A stretch of DNA of 64,000 bases. It comes from Nitrosomonas sp. (GTDB lineage Bacteria; Pseudomonadota; Gammaproteobacteria; Burkholderiales; Nitrosomonadaceae). A program made the position numbers and the translations under genes. Under the pieces are notes generated by a model. That model had not been told where the DNA came from, searched no databases, and saw nothing but the letters and a program-made list of their open reading frames with translations. The stretch is taken from assembly GCA_020890945.1 (NCBI GenBank), contig JAJHPK010000057.1:1-64000 (forward strand). Direction: 5' to 3'. This document shows positions 1 through 10,013 of this stretch, piece by piece; the stretch's first letter is position 1, and every line of letters starts with the position of its first letter.

Positions 1-794
1 TCATTGGTATGTTTTTGGCAGTACCAGGCGCAGTACCATTGGATACGCTGTTTTTTGGAACGATTGGAATAGCTCTCGTTGCTGGAGCTGCAGCAGCACT
101 GAATTGTTTGGTTGAGCAAAAAATGGATGCCGTAATGGCAAGAACTAAAGGTAGACCGTTACCGCTTGGGAAAGTCAGTGTTCCTGAGACGCTCTTCTTT
201 TTAATGTTGGTTGGTGGTGGTGGTCTTTTTATTTTGTATCACTGGGTCAATGAATTGACGATGTGGTTAACCTTAGCTACTTTTGTCGGCTACGCTATTA
301 TTTATACGGTTATTCTTAAACCGTTAACGCCACAAAATATCGTGATTGGTGGTGCATCCGGTGCGATGCCACCTGTGTTAGGATGGACGGCAGTAACTGG
401 AGAAATTGCAAGCGATGCGTTGCTTTTATTTTTAATTATTTTCGCTTGGACGCCGCCGCATTTCTGGGCATTAGCGCTCTATCGGAAAAAAGAATATGCT
501 TCTATCGGTATGCCGATGTTGCCTGTAACTCATGGCGATCAGTTTACGCGTTTACATGTTTTACTTTATACAATCATTTTGTGTATCGTGACGATTCTTC
601 CGTATGTCACACAAATGAGCGGTTTGATTTATTTGGGTGGATCAACGGTCTTAAATGCAATATTCATGTATTACGCAATAGAGATTTATCGTAATTACAG
701 TGATCAATTGGCAAAAAGCGCGTTTCGTTACTCCATCCTTTATTTGGCGCTATTGTTTGTAGTATTGTTGGTGGATCATTATTTCTTTTTCTGA
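1..794 (+). CDS. ctaB: Protoheme IX farnesyltransferase (heme O synthase), 5' end outside window
   Basis: Integral membrane UbiA-family prenyltransferase that adds a farnesyl group to heme B to make heme O for cytochrome oxidases. The frame is already open at base 3, so the true start lies left of the window; about 263 residues are visible of the usual roughly 300. The first Asp-rich motif is seen as [19 protein letters not shown], followed by [12 protein letters not shown], the loop GGASGAMPP and the highly conserved [17 protein letters not shown]. Several hydrophobic membrane spans follow to the C-terminus. The gene ends at a strong hairpin shared with the convergent FAD-oxidase gene. Identification is firm; cytochrome oxidase assembly genes would be expected to the left. 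Confidence 0.95.
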   Translation, partial: IGMFLAVPGAVPLDTLFFGTIGIALVAGAAAALNCLVEQKMDAVMARTKGRPLPLGKVSVPETLFFLMLVGGGGLFILYHWVNELTMWLTLATFVGYAIIYTVILKPLTPQNIVIGGASGAMPPVLGWTAVTGEIASDALLLFLIIFAWTPPHFWALALYRKKEYASIGMPMLPVTHGDQFTRLHVLLYTIILCIVTILPYVTQMSGLIYLGGSTVLNAIFMYYAIEIYRNYSDQLAKSAFRYSILYLALLFVVLLVDHYFFF

Positions 795-810
795 TCTTTT
801 AATTTTTATT

Positions 811-848
811 GCTAACAATACAATTCGTTAACGGATTGTATTGTTAGC
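811..848. terminator. Bidirectional hairpin terminator between ctaB and the GlcD-like gene
   Basis: A perfect 14-bp inverted repeat (GCTAACAATACAAT at 811-824 against its complement at 835-848) surrounds a 10-base loop. It sits between two convergent stop codons at 794 and 851, so it can serve both strands. A T-rich stretch precedes it on the plus strand, but there is no long T-run directly after it. Confidence 0.75.
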
Positions 849-850
849 AG

Positions 851-2224
851 TCAGTCTTTAGGGAATAGTTTTCCAGGATTAAGAATATTGCAAGGATCAA
901 ACAATTTCTTAATCTCTTTCATTACATCTAAAGTCGTTGCATCAATTTCTTTGGTTATAAAAGCACGTTTCTCGCTTCCAACACCGTGTTCACCGGATAG
1001 CGTACCGCGTAGTTTAATGACTAAGTTAAAAATTTCATCCAAACAACGTTCTGCACGAGCAACTTCTTCACTGTTATCGGGGTTTATCAGTAGGTTAACG
1101 TGAATATTGCCATTTCCGGCATGACCGAAATTGACATTATTCAGCTGATACTGTGTACTTAGCTGCGCAATGCCGTTTAAAAATTCGGGTAATGTGCTTA
1201 CGGGAACAACAACATCCTCATTGATTTTTTTGGGAGCAATTTCTCGTAGTAATGGCGATAAAGCTTTACGTGCTTTCCACAGATTACCTGTATCCGTTAC
1301 TTGTGTGGCTGAAATCAATCCGTTATTTTGACAAGCTTCAATTATTGCGGCGATGGCATCAGGTACGTCACTACGCGAGCCATCGACTTTAATCATCAGC
1401 ATCGCATGAGTATCGGCAGGCAACATTTCCGGATAACGATTACGAATTAGATTCAACGATCCGATATCAAGAAATTCTAATGCACTTGGCAATTGTTGAA
1501 GCGACATGATATTGACAATGGCAGCAGCACAACTCGAGAGATCGCGAAAATGCGCGGTGATTCCAGCAACAATCGAGGGTAGTGCCGTTAGCTTGAGCGT
1601 CGCTTCGGTAATTACCGCAAGTGTTCCTTCCGAACCAATCAATAACCGAGTTAAATCATAACCAACCACACCTTTGGTGGTATAACACCCAGTAGTAATG
1701 AGTTTTCCAGTGCCAGTTACTGCTTTTAAGCCTAAAACGTGTTCCCGAGTGGTTCCATATTTGACTGCGTGTGGTCCTCCCGCGCTAGTAGCAATATTTC
1801 CACCAACCGTTGAAAATGCAGCACTAGACGGATCGGGTGGCCAAAAAAAACCGTGCGGTTTAGCGGTATCTTGAATGCTTTGATTGAGAACGCCTGGCTC
1901 TGTAACAATGACTCGATTGGATGGATCGACAGAAACGATATTAAGCATGCGTTCCATCGATAATGCAATGCCACCTTTTTCGGGAAGGCTTCCTCCAGCC
2001 GTTCCCGTTCCTCTACCACGAGGAATTAACGGTGTTTGATATTGATTACACAGCTTGACAATGTGCTGTATCTCGTCGCTAGTTAACGGGAAAAGTACGC
2101 CATCCGGTGGAAAGATCTTGCGGCTATTGTCGTAAGAATAAGCGTAACAATCAACAGGATCAGTGTAAAAACGATCGGGCGGAATACTATCATGCAGTTC
2201 AGCAACTAACTTAGCTGGTAGCAT
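851..2224 (-). CDS. FAD-linked oxidase, GlcD / D-lactate dehydrogenase family
   Basis: A 457-residue flavoprotein of the VAO/PCMH superfamily, oxidising a 2-hydroxy acid such as glycolate or D-lactate and passing electrons to the respiratory chain. The FAD-binding segment RGRGTGTAGGSLPEKGG lies near residue 70. The mid-region GGNIATSAGGPHAVKYGTTR and the C-terminal NILNPGKLFP are typical of GlcD/Dld proteins, as is the late histidine motif SGEHGVG. Length matches single-subunit GlcD-type enzymes. GlcE and GlcF partners are not adjacent, so substrate cannot be fixed; D-lactate is as likely as glycolate. The D-lactate dehydrogenase-like gene at 51.5 kb could supply such a substrate, but this is only inference. 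Confidence 0.88.
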   Translation of the reverse strand: MLPAKLVAELHDSIPPDRFYTDPVDCYAYSYDNSRKIFPPDGVLFPLTSDEIQHIVKLCNQYQTPLIPRGRGTGTAGGSLPEKGGIALSMERMLNIVSVDPSNRVIVTEPGVLNQSIQDTAKPHGFFWPPDPSSAAFSTVGGNIATSAGGPHAVKYGTTREHVLGLKAVTGTGKLITTGCYTTKGVVGYDLTRLLIGSEGTLAVITEATLKLTALPSIVAGITAHFRDLSSCAAAIVNIMSLQQLPSALEFLDIGSLNLIRNRYPEMLPADTHAMLMIKVDGSRSDVPDAIAAIIEACQNNGLISATQVTDTGNLWKARKALSPLLREIAPKKINEDVVVPVSTLPEFLNGIAQLSTQYQLNNVNFGHAGNGNIHVNLLINPDNSEEVARAERCLDEIFNLVIKLRGTLSGEHGVGSEKRAFITKEIDATTLDVMKEIKKLFDPCNILNPGKLFPKD

Positions 2225-2253
2225 GAATCAATATTTTATGAGTGTGATGATGA

Positions 2254-2832
2254 TTAATTTAAATATTCGAATACTTTTACGACTTTAGCGACGCCGGAAG
2301 TTTGGCTTGCAATTTGTGCAGCATTGTCTCCCTCTTGCCTGGTAACCATTCCCATCAAATAAACCACTGCATTTTCAGTGACAATTTTGACATGATTGAT
2401 TTGAAACTTACGCTCTGCCAGGAAACGCGTTTTTACTTTTGAAGTCAATAAAGTATCGTTGCTGCGCGAGGCTAATGAAGTATTTTTTGCGACAGTGATT
2501 TCGTTGTAAATTTTGCGAACATTATCTACGCCCATAATCAATTTTTCTATTTCGGCTTTGATTTCAGTCGTGGCCGCCTCGCCCGTCAATAAAACGAATC
2601 GGTTATAGCTGGTCACATTAATGTGAACTTTGTCGCCAAATTGCTGATTGATACGTTTTGAACTTTTTAATTCTATTCCTTCATCTTCAATGAACATGCC
2701 GCTGGTTCTGCGATCTTCTGAAATGTACGTGCCTGTTCCCGCTGCCGTGCCGATGGCAAACATCGGAACACACCCAGTCAAAAAAGGATAAATCAGCACA
2801 AAAGACAGCCAGAAAGAATTAAGGTATTTCAT
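2254..2832 (-). CDS. BON-domain outer-membrane lipoprotein (DolP/YraP-like)
   Basis: A 192-residue exported lipoprotein. The N-terminus is a signal peptide with lipobox FLTGC, so Cys21 would be lipidated. Two BON domains follow, about residues 48-115 and 122-190, with recurring patterns such as VTSYNRFVLLTGEA and VTENAVVYLMGMV. This domain order matches DolP/YraP, which binds anionic phospholipids and supports outer-membrane integrity in other proteobacteria. A GAGGAG ribosome site lies about 11 bases before the ATG. It is 29 bases downstream of the FAD-oxidase start in genome coordinates and read in the same direction, so both could share a transcript. The symbol is withheld because several BON lipoprotein paralogues exist. 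Confidence 0.85.
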   Translation of the reverse strand: MKYLNSFWLSFVLIYPFLTGCVPMFAIGTAAGTGTYISEDRRTSGMFIEDEGIELKSSKRINQQFGDKVHINVTSYNRFVLLTGEAATTEIKAEIEKLIMGVDNVRKIYNEITVAKNTSLASRSNDTLLTSKVKTRFLAERKFQINHVKIVTENAVVYLMGMVTRQEGDNAAQIASQTSGVAKVVKVFEYLN

Positions 2833-2973
2833 CTAATTAAAAGCTCCTCGCAAAGCAAAATGGTAAATGAAATAATACAGTAAAATAGCTTGATTACGAA
2901 TAATCAATTGGGCAATATTTGCAATCATGAAGCTGCTTTCGGTAAATACGCTAAACGTGCCAGGATATTAACC

Positions 2974-3447
2974 ATGTCAACTGAACAAAATGCAAATGCG
3001 GATACGCTTGAAAATTCATCGTCTGTTTTAGGTGTTGCGGTAGGAGACAATCGTTACCTAATACCCATGAACGAGGTTAGTGAAGTCATTTCGATACCAA
3101 AGTTAGCTGCTGCGCCTTTAACACAGACCTGGTTCCTTGGTTTGGCAAATGTTCGCGGCAATATTTATGGCATAACGGATTTGGGTGTTTATTTAGGGGC
3201 TAACGCAATGCCTTTTAATTTAAAGTCGCGCATTTTATTGACGACCATCAACAAAAAATTATCGGGAGGATTCGTTGTGAATAATATGCTGGGTATTCGG
3301 GAAAAGTCTGAATTTACGTTGTTGGAAAATAGCGAAAACAAAGCGGCTATACGTAGTCAATATCAAGACAGTGAAAAACGAATTTGGCAAGAACTGAGTT
3401 TGTTTGCTTTAATGAGCGAAGAAAAATTTCTGCAAATAGCACAATAA
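2974..3447 (+). CDS. CheW-like chemotaxis scaffold protein (PilI type)
   Basis: A 157-residue soluble CheW-domain protein, which would couple a receptor to a CheA/ChpA-type kinase, often for twitching motility (PilI). The fold is supported by VAVGDNRYLIPMNEVSEVI, the glycine-rich VRGNIYGITDLGVYLG and the C-terminal QELSLFALMSEEKFLQI. The frame opens earlier at a TTG (2890), but the ATG at 2974 with AGGAT about 8 bases upstream gives the normal family length. No cheA, pilJ or response regulator adjoins it, so it is an orphan here. Pathway assignment (pili or flagella) is open. Confidence 0.8.
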   Translation: MSTEQNANADTLENSSSVLGVAVGDNRYLIPMNEVSEVISIPKLAAAPLTQTWFLGLANVRGNIYGITDLGVYLGANAMPFNLKSRILLTTINKKLSGGFVVNNMLGIREKSEFTLLENSENKAAIRSQYQDSEKRIWQELSLFALMSEEKFLQIAQ

Positions 3448-3522
3448 GCATCATTGTTAACGGAAGCTTGAGCTAGGACAGCTCGAGAAACTGAATTTTT
3501 ATTAAATTTGTTTAATTAATGA

Positions 3523-4419
<897 letters not shown>

Positions 4420-4464
4420 TTGATAGTAGGAATAGAGGATTAATGAAAAAAAAGAAATTTTCTG

Positions 4465-5226
4465 CTACCAGCGTTTTCCTAAAGCCGATAGGATTCCTCG
4501 GAGTATTTGAAGTTCTTCTTTTTCCAATCGTGTACGCGCAAATAATCTTCTAATGCGTTGCATCAATAGTTTCGGTTTTTCCGGATCGAGAAATTCACTG
4601 GCAGACATCAATTTTTCCAGATGGGCATAAAAAGCTTCGACGTCATTGAAGCTTGCCAATTTATCGTTGTCGTCTTTTTGTGTCGATTTCTCAGTTAATT
4701 CCATGCGTAGTTCATACGTCATGATTTGTACTGCATTGGCCAAATTTAAAGAAGGATATTCAGGATTGGCGGGAATCTGAATAATGATCTGGCACTTGCT
4801 GACTTCTTCACTCGTTAATCCAGAATTTTCACGACCAAATAATAATGCTACCGGTTGCTGCTGGTTTGCATAGCGTAAAAGTTCTTTAGCTCCTTGCCGG
4901 GCATCAAAAACTTCATGCGATAATTCGCGCGATCTTGCGGTGATGGCAGCCGAAAACACAGTGTTGTTCAATGCTTTATCCAGCGAATCACAAATGATCG
5001 CACGCTGTAAAACATTCACAGCATTGGCAGCACGTGCGGTGGCTTCTTCGTGGGGAAAATGCTTGGGATTTACCAAATGCAAAGCGTTTAATCCCATTGT
5101 TTTCATTGCTCGTGCCGTCGCACCGATGTTACCAGGGTGACTGGTATGACTGAGGATGACGCGTATAAAATCAAGCGCGGAACTTTCATTCATGTTGCGG
5201 TTTAGCTCATCAGAAGGTTTAGCCAT
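4465..5226 (-). CDS. trmJ: tRNA (cytidine/uridine-2'-O-)-methyltransferase TrmJ
   Basis: A 253-residue SPOUT-class RNA methyltransferase that 2'-O-methylates position 32 in tRNAs. The family signature ILSHTSHPGNIGATARAMKT is near the N-terminus. The knot region shows PVALLFGRENSGLT, then IPANPEYPSLNLANAVQIM, which binds S-adenosylmethionine. The start used gives about nine residues before the internal Met-10, which would also be a plausible start because most TrmJ proteins begin close to the ILSHTSHPGN motif. Convergent with argB. Confidence 0.92.
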   Translation of the reverse strand: MAKPSDELNRNMNESSALDFIRVILSHTSHPGNIGATARAMKTMGLNALHLVNPKHFPHEEATARAANAVNVLQRAIICDSLDKALNNTVFSAAITARSRELSHEVFDARQGAKELLRYANQQQPVALLFGRENSGLTSEEVSKCQIIIQIPANPEYPSLNLANAVQIMTYELRMELTEKSTQKDDNDKLASFNDVEAFYAHLEKLMSASEFLDPEKPKLLMQRIRRLFARTRLEKEELQILRGILSALGKRW

Positions 5227-5522
5227 CGATATTGCCTAGCATGAAAGAAACGGGCAATCCATCGGCTGCTGCGAAGCTGTCCACTAGCGTTGTGGCACGG
5301 ATGTCCCAGATGACTGGTTTATCCAGTTTTTGTGGCGAGCTAGCATGCAGATTTTAGTGGATTTGATAAGTTTTAAATCAATAAAAAAGATCCTGTAAGA
5401 CATTTACCATACATAGAATCATATGTGGTTTTTTGGATTTTAAATCATAGATCAACATAATAGGCAAATACGGTGAAAAAGCAAACAACGGCATGTATTT
5501 TTGATGATACCTGTATCACAGG
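5227..5522. other. Intergenic region between mnmE and trmJ
   Basis: About 296 bases lie between the mnmE stop and the trmJ start, both read leftwards. The minus strand holds a stop-free stretch of about 39 codons (roughly 5222-5344) that ends by overlapping the trmJ ATG, but it has no convincing start. A small TGATAC/GTATCA hairpin at 5506-5519 is the only structure near the mnmE stop. Nothing else was recognised. Confidence 0.4.
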
Positions 5523-6881
5523 TTACTTTCCAATACAGAAATGGGAAAAGATTTCTCCGAGTAAATCATCGGCGGTAAATTCGCCGGTGATAGAAGATAA
5601 CGACAGCTGTGCAAGTCTAAGTTCTTCGGCCAGTAGTTCTAATTGTGATTCGTCAGTGGTAAGAATCATTGCTGCATTGAGATGCGCTTGTGCGATGGTC
5701 AATGCTTCTAGATGACGTTGTCTTGCCATAAATACTCCTTCGCCTTCAGTATCATGCTGCCAGCCGGCATTTTTTAAAATTTGCTTTCGTAGCAAATCGA
5801 TTCCTTCGTTAGTTTTTGCGGATAAGTGAATCGTGGTGTTATGGCTGTCAATTTCAATTCTTGCCGATTCATTGATTAAATCGATTTTATTTCTGACAGT
5901 AATTAGAGGAATTTCAGGTGGAATTTGATCCAGTATTTCATCTTTAATACTAGTAGATTGCAGATTGCTACTATCGATTAACCAAAGAATCATATGTGCG
6001 GTTTTTATTGCTGCATGTGTGCGTTCAATGCCTTTTTGTTCAACGATATCATTGGTTTCTCTTAAACCTGCGGTGTCGACGACGTGAATGACGATACCTT
6101 CGATGATGATGGTGCGTTCAATGGTATCTCGGGTAGTTCCTGGAATTTCTGTCACTATGGCGACGTCGTCCTGAGCCAATTGATTGAGTAGGCTGGATTT
6201 GCCTACGTTGGCCGCTCCCGCTAAAACGATGCGAATGCCTTCTTTGAGTATTTTTCCTTGTTGTGCCGCTTGGAAAATTTCGTTAAATCGTATTCCGATT
6301 TGGCTCAATTTTTCTTGGATGGGCGGTAGCGATAAACCATCAATATCATCTTCGGGGAAATTAATGCTAGCTTCAATGAACATTCTAAGCTGCGTTAATC
6401 TATCGACCAGATCGTTAATTTTGCTTGAGAATTGTCCACGTAACGAATTTGCCGCGCAACGGGCGGCTTCATATGTACTGGCTTCAATAAGATCAGCAAC
6501 GCTTTCGGCTTGGATTAAGTCAATTTTGTTGTTGAGATAGGCTCGTAACGTGAATTCTCCTGGCTGTGCAAGACGGGCGCCAAGAGCAAGGCATCGATTA
6601 AGTAATAAGTTCATAACGGCGGGGCCGCCATGTGCCTGCAATTCTAGAACATCTTCTCCGGTATACGAGTGGGGGGTTGGAAAATACAGCGCAATTCCTT
6701 GATCAATAACGTTTCCTCCGACATCCTTAAAAGATTTGAGCGCTGCATGGCGAGGTTCTGGCAATGTACCTAGAAGTGCTTTAGTGAAGTGGTTTAAGTT
6801 GCTACCGGAGATACGGATGACACCAATGCCACCTCGACCTGGTGGCGTAGCAATGGCTGCGATGATATCAAGGTTTGCCAT
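5523..6881 (-). CDS. mnmE: tRNA uridine-5-carboxymethylaminomethyl modification GTPase MnmE
   Basis: A 452-residue GTPase that works with MnmG to modify wobble uridine 34. The N-terminal tetrahydrofolate-binding domain begins ANLDIIAAIATPPGRGGIGV. The G domain shows GAANVGKSSLLNQL (P-loop), EIPGTTRDTIE (G2), DTAGLRE (G3) and NKID (G4). The C-terminus ends with the catalytic CIGK motif, so the enzyme looks intact. It is the last gene of the rpmH-rnpA-yidD-yidC-mnmE run. A 65-base gap with a hairpin separates it from yidC. Confidence 0.97.
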   Translation of the reverse strand: MANLDIIAAIATPPGRGGIGVIRISGSNLNHFTKALLGTLPEPRHAALKSFKDVGGNVIDQGIALYFPTPHSYTGEDVLELQAHGGPAVMNLLLNRCLALGARLAQPGEFTLRAYLNNKIDLIQAESVADLIEASTYEAARCAANSLRGQFSSKINDLVDRLTQLRMFIEASINFPEDDIDGLSLPPIQEKLSQIGIRFNEIFQAAQQGKILKEGIRIVLAGAANVGKSSLLNQLAQDDVAIVTEIPGTTRDTIERTIIIEGIVIHVVDTAGLRETNDIVEQKGIERTHAAIKTAHMILWLIDSSNLQSTSIKDEILDQIPPEIPLITVRNKIDLINESARIEIDSHNTTIHLSAKTNEGIDLLRKQILKNAGWQHDTEGEGVFMARQRHLEALTIAQAHLNAAMILTTDESQLELLAEELRLAQLSLSSITGEFTADDLLGEIFSHFCIGK

Positions 6882-6911
6882 AAAAACTCCAATGACTATC
6901 GTCGCGAAATA

Positions 6912-6938
6912 ACCGGTTTCTCATTACAAGAAACCGGT
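6912..6938 (-). terminator. Hairpin between yidC and mnmE
   Basis: A perfect 10-bp inverted repeat (ACCGGTTTCT at 6912-6921 and its complement at 6929-6938) encloses a 7-base loop. It lies between the yidC stop and the mnmE start on the minus strand. There is no clear U-run after it in that direction, so it may attenuate transcription or protect RNA ends rather than fully terminate. Confidence 0.45.
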
Positions 6939-6946
6939 GGCCATTG

Positions 6947-8881
6947 TTATTTCTTTCTTACTTTTTTGCCTTGTGGCGGTTTGTTCTTATTGCTAAGACT
7001 TGAAGTTTTAGGCCTAGGTTTAGGAGTTGATAGAGCAATTGCTTCGGCAGAAGATGTTGATTCAGATTGGCCTTCTGCCGTTGTTGCGCTGGTAGTTGCA
7101 CCTTCCTCTACTCTTTCTTCGGCAGGGGTAGATGGATTCAACGCAAGTTTCTCAACCACAGGTGCAGATTCGATTTTTTTATGTTTTTTGTTCTTATCCT
7201 TGCTTGCATCTTCCGCTTTGTTTTCGTACATCCGTGTAATTTGCCATTGTTGCAGAATGGAAAGGATGTTGTTGCACAATGAATACAGGACTAGCCCTGA
7301 TGGAAAGAAGAAAAAGAATACGCTGAATGCAATCGGCATAATCTGCATAACTTTCGCTTGTATCGGATCGGCTGGGGTGGGACTCAGTTTGGATTGGATC
7401 CACATTGAGATACCCATGATGAGCGGAAGCACGTAATAGGGATCAGGTGTGGATAGATCGGTTATCCATAAAGCAAAAGGAGTGTTGCGTAATTCCACAG
7501 CAGACATTAACGTCCAAAACAATGCGATGAATACCGGAATCTGGACCAGGATAGGCAAACAGCCTCCCATCGGATTGATTTTTTCCTCTTTGTAAAATTC
7601 CATCATTGCTTGATGCATGCGCTGACGGTCGCTGGCATATTGCTCTCGTATTTTTTGTAATTTCGGCGTAACTACTCTGAGTTTTGCCATTGAACGATAA
7701 CCAGCGGCAGATAAAGGGAAAAATAACAGTTTGACAGTTAATGTTAGTAGAATAATGGACACACCCCAATTGTCTACCCAAGAGTGGTAAAACGATAGTA
7801 GCTTGAATAGAGGTTGAGCAAGAATCGTAAGCCACCCATAATCGACAGTGAGATCTAAACCAGGTGAGAGTTGGGCTAGTTTTTCCTGTTCTTGCGGGCC
7901 GGCATAAAAAGGTACAGAAATTTGTTTGGTCTGACCCGATTCAATCGTTCCGACCGGAGTGATGATGCCTGCAGTGTATTGGTTATGCGATAAACGTTTT
8001 GCGTAATATTCACGTGGTGTTTGCTGGGTAGGTAGCCAGGCTGTCAAAAAATAATGCTCCAACATGGCTATCCAGCCATTGTCGGCATTGGCTGGAAATT
8101 CTGCCTTATTTTTATCCAGATCCGTAAATTTTATTTTGATGAATTTTTCGGCTTCGGTATACATAGCGGGGCCAGTATACGAATGAATCATCGTATTCGA
8201 ACCTGTTGGTTCATTGGCATCCCTAAGCATCTGAAAATAAGAAAAAGGGATGATCGTTTCATCGCTTTGATTATCGATTTCAAAAGCAACATCAATGACA
8301 TAACTGTTGCGATGAAAAGTAAATATTTTCGTGACTTGAATGTTATTTTCTGTCGTCGCAGTAAGTTTTATGACTAGCTTGTCTTGATCTGGTTCTAACT
8401 GGTAATTGTTGGATTTTGCTGAGTATTTTGTTTTGTGACTGGGTAAACCATCTCCGATAAGACCGGATTGTGCGACATGAAACCGCGCGGTTTTGTCGAG
8501 TAGGAGTTCGTAAGGTTTACTTTTGTCCTCACTAGAAGGATGTTTAAGCAAGCCAAGTTGCCGAATGTCGCCGCCCGCTGTATCAATTTCTGCGACAATC
8601 ATGTCGGTTGTGATCGTTATTTTCTCACCATTGGTAAATAAATTGGGTGTGACAGTTGAGTCGATGCCTTCAATTCCAGAAGCAATCGACGGATTATCTG
8701 TTTTTGAAGTCAATCCGTCGCCCGGTACTGGTAGCGGATCATGACGTTGATTATTCGATTCGGCGACATTTCCTGGCGTTACTTGCGTAGTTGACGGATT
8801 AATTTCTCTTTGCCATGAATCCCACAAAAAAAGCAATGATGTGGAAAAAATGATAATGAGTAGAAGTTTTTTTGTTTCCAT
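6947..8881 (-). CDS. yidC: Membrane protein insertase YidC
   Basis: A 644-residue inner-membrane insertase that places proteins in the membrane alone or with SecYEG. The N-terminal span LLLIIIFSTSLLFLWDSW is followed by a large periplasmic beta domain. The conserved core starts near residue 350 with LFKLLSFYHSWVDNWGVSII, and includes the inner-leaflet loop MAKLRVVTPKLQKIREQY and the substrate-groove region INPMGGCLPILVQIPVF. The family is usually about 550 residues; the surplus is an unusual C-terminal tail after about residue 560, rich in Lys, Ala, Ser, Thr and Pro. A basic extended tail can contact ribosomes in some YidC proteins; that role is inferred here. Confidence 0.95.
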   Translation of the reverse strand: METKKLLLIIIFSTSLLFLWDSWQREINPSTTQVTPGNVAESNNQRHDPLPVPGDGLTSKTDNPSIASGIEGIDSTVTPNLFTNGEKITITTDMIVAEIDTAGGDIRQLGLLKHPSSEDKSKPYELLLDKTARFHVAQSGLIGDGLPSHKTKYSAKSNNYQLEPDQDKLVIKLTATTENNIQVTKIFTFHRNSYVIDVAFEIDNQSDETIIPFSYFQMLRDANEPTGSNTMIHSYTGPAMYTEAEKFIKIKFTDLDKNKAEFPANADNGWIAMLEHYFLTAWLPTQQTPREYYAKRLSHNQYTAGIITPVGTIESGQTKQISVPFYAGPQEQEKLAQLSPGLDLTVDYGWLTILAQPLFKLLSFYHSWVDNWGVSIILLTLTVKLLFFPLSAAGYRSMAKLRVVTPKLQKIREQYASDRQRMHQAMMEFYKEEKINPMGGCLPILVQIPVFIALFWTLMSAVELRNTPFALWITDLSTPDPYYVLPLIMGISMWIQSKLSPTPADPIQAKVMQIMPIAFSVFFFFFPSGLVLYSLCNNILSILQQWQITRMYENKAEDASKDKNKKHKKIESAPVVEKLALNPSTPAEERVEEGATTSATTAEGQSESTSSAEAIALSTPKPRPKTSSLSNKNKPPQGKKVRKK

Positions 8882-9113
8882 TGTTTATTTCGTTAGTGAG
8901 TTTTTGACATGTGCAAATTAAAATCTATTTTTTATTGTTTTTATGAACTATCAGTTCACAATGTCATTACAGGTTGTTTTGTAAAGTATTTCGGTTTTAT
9001 TTGTTTTTTCTTTGATTGCGGCAATAGAGTGGATATTAATATCAAGATAAATGTCAGGCAGTATTTTAATATTTGCTGTGAAATAAAAGAATTTATTTCT
9101 TAGTATATTGATA
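8882..9113. other. Untranslated gap between yidD and yidC
   Basis: A very AT-rich 232-base stretch separates yidD from yidC, which in most bacteria nearly touch. It contains the palindrome GATATTAATATC at 9032-9043. Short open frames on both strands lack ribosome sites and family similarity. It may hold a separate promoter for yidC. Confidence 0.4.
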
Positions 9114-9323
9114 TCATGGCACTGGTTCAAAACCACCCTTGTTCCAAGGATTGCATCGCAGAATACGCCAAACACTTAAACGCGTCCCATGAAAAAAACC
9201 ATATTTGGCATAGGCCTCAAGCGCATATTGCGAACAAGAAGGCGTAAAGCGACATGAAGGCATAAACATGGGACTTATAAAATATTGATAAAACTTAATT
9301 ATCTTAATAATTAGTCGTGACAT
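9114..9323 (-). CDS. yidD: Membrane protein insertion efficiency factor YidD
   Basis: A 69-residue peripheral inner-membrane protein that helps YidC-dependent insertion. The family core is plain: FYQYFISPMF, CRFTPSCSQYALEAY with the three conserved cysteines, and WRILRCNPWNKGG. Length is typical. Its start overlaps the rnpA stop by 13 bases, so the pair is probably translationally coupled. Confidence 0.95.
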   Translation of the reverse strand: MSRLIIKIIKFYQYFISPMFMPSCRFTPSCSQYALEAYAKYGFFHGTRLSVWRILRCNPWNKGGFEPVP

Positions 9324-9742
9324 TGCTGTAATTGCATCATCAATATTCGAGCTTCAGTTGTCAGCCGAACGGAATCTTCTTTAGTTTTAGTTATTGGCCG
9401 GCGCAAACGAATGACCCAATCCATTTTTGCTAAATTGGTTTTAGCAAAGCATCTATTGCTTCGGAAGGTTTCGCGAAGAATTCTTTTAACCCAATTGCGC
9501 TTAACCGCCAAACGCTCTATTTTTTTTGAAACAATTAATCCGAGCCGCGGGTATTTTAAACCGTTGATCCTAGCGCAAACCTGAATCAAATTACCATTCA
9601 ATTGATAGTCTGAAGTCATCGTTGCAGTAAAATCTGCTGCGGTATCCAATCTACAAGTTCTAGGGAAAGAGTTAATCTTACTGAATGTAGAGTATCGATA
9701 GATACACCGAATTTCGGTATTTTTTTGTACCGTATTAAACAC
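9311..9742 (-). CDS. rnpA: Ribonuclease P protein component
   Basis: The 143-residue protein subunit of RNase P, which matures tRNA 5' ends with the M1 RNA. The RNR-like motif is [18 protein letters not shown] near residues 78-95, and RLGLIVSKK precedes it. The only start found for the full frame is a GTG that overlaps the last 8 bases of rpmH, so the protein carries about 26 residues before the usual first motif, here FPRTCRL. An overlapping start like this would couple rnpA translation to rpmH. Confidence 0.92.
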   Translation of the reverse strand: MFNTVQKNTEIRCIYRYSTFSKINSFPRTCRLDTAADFTATMTSDYQLNGNLIQVCARINGLKYPRLGLIVSKKIERLAVKRNWVKRILRETFRSNRCFAKTNLAKMDWVIRLRRPITKTKEDSVRLTTEARILMMQLQQCHD

Positions 9743-9869
9743 TTAATTTGGCACGACCTTTAGCGCGACGTGCACGGATTACCGCTGCGCCGGCACGAGT
9801 TCTCATGCGAACTAAGAAACCATGTGTACGTTTTCTTTTTGTGACTGAAGGTTGGTAAGTTCGTTTCAT
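9735..9869 (-). CDS. rpmH: 50S ribosomal protein L34
   Basis: A 44-residue, highly basic ribosomal protein. The start [18 protein letters not shown], the middle [11 protein letters not shown] and the end KGRAKLSV are textbook L34. It opens the leftward rpmH-rnpA-yidD-yidC-mnmE run. A GGAG-type ribosome site lies 7-8 bases before the ATG. A consensus-like promoter is just upstream. Confidence 0.97.
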   Translation of the reverse strand: MKRTYQPSVTKRKRTHGFLVRMRTRAGAAVIRARRAKGRAKLSV

Positions 9870-9912
9870 TTCCGCTCCACTGTTTTAATATTGATAATCT
9901 ATAGAACCGCGT

Positions 9913-9942
9913 ATTACATCCTGTTTTGGGGGTGTATGTCAA
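9913..9942 (-). promoter_or_regulatory. Probable sigma70 promoter of rpmH
   Basis: On the minus strand, a perfect -35 TTGACA (9942-9937) is followed after 18 bases by TGTAAT (9918-9913), five of six matches to TATAAT. It lies about 44 bases before the rpmH ATG and would drive the ribosomal protein/RNase P/YidC run. Assigned by eye. Confidence 0.6.
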
Positions 9943-10013
9943 TAGCATCTCGATGTTAAGTAACTGGAAAAAAGAAAGGAATATCAAAGATATTTAAATA
10001 ATAATGTAACGTT

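Noticed and set aside
5222..5344. 39-codon stop-free stretch on the minus strand (KLDKPVIWDIRATTLV...) ending at the trmJ start
   Set aside because: It has no convincing start codon or ribosome site and no recognised family; it could be a relic or chance. A homology search of these residues would decide.
6966..7436. 156-codon plus-strand frame opposite yidC
   Set aside because: It is the antisense of the YidC tail and core; the YidC frame is certain.
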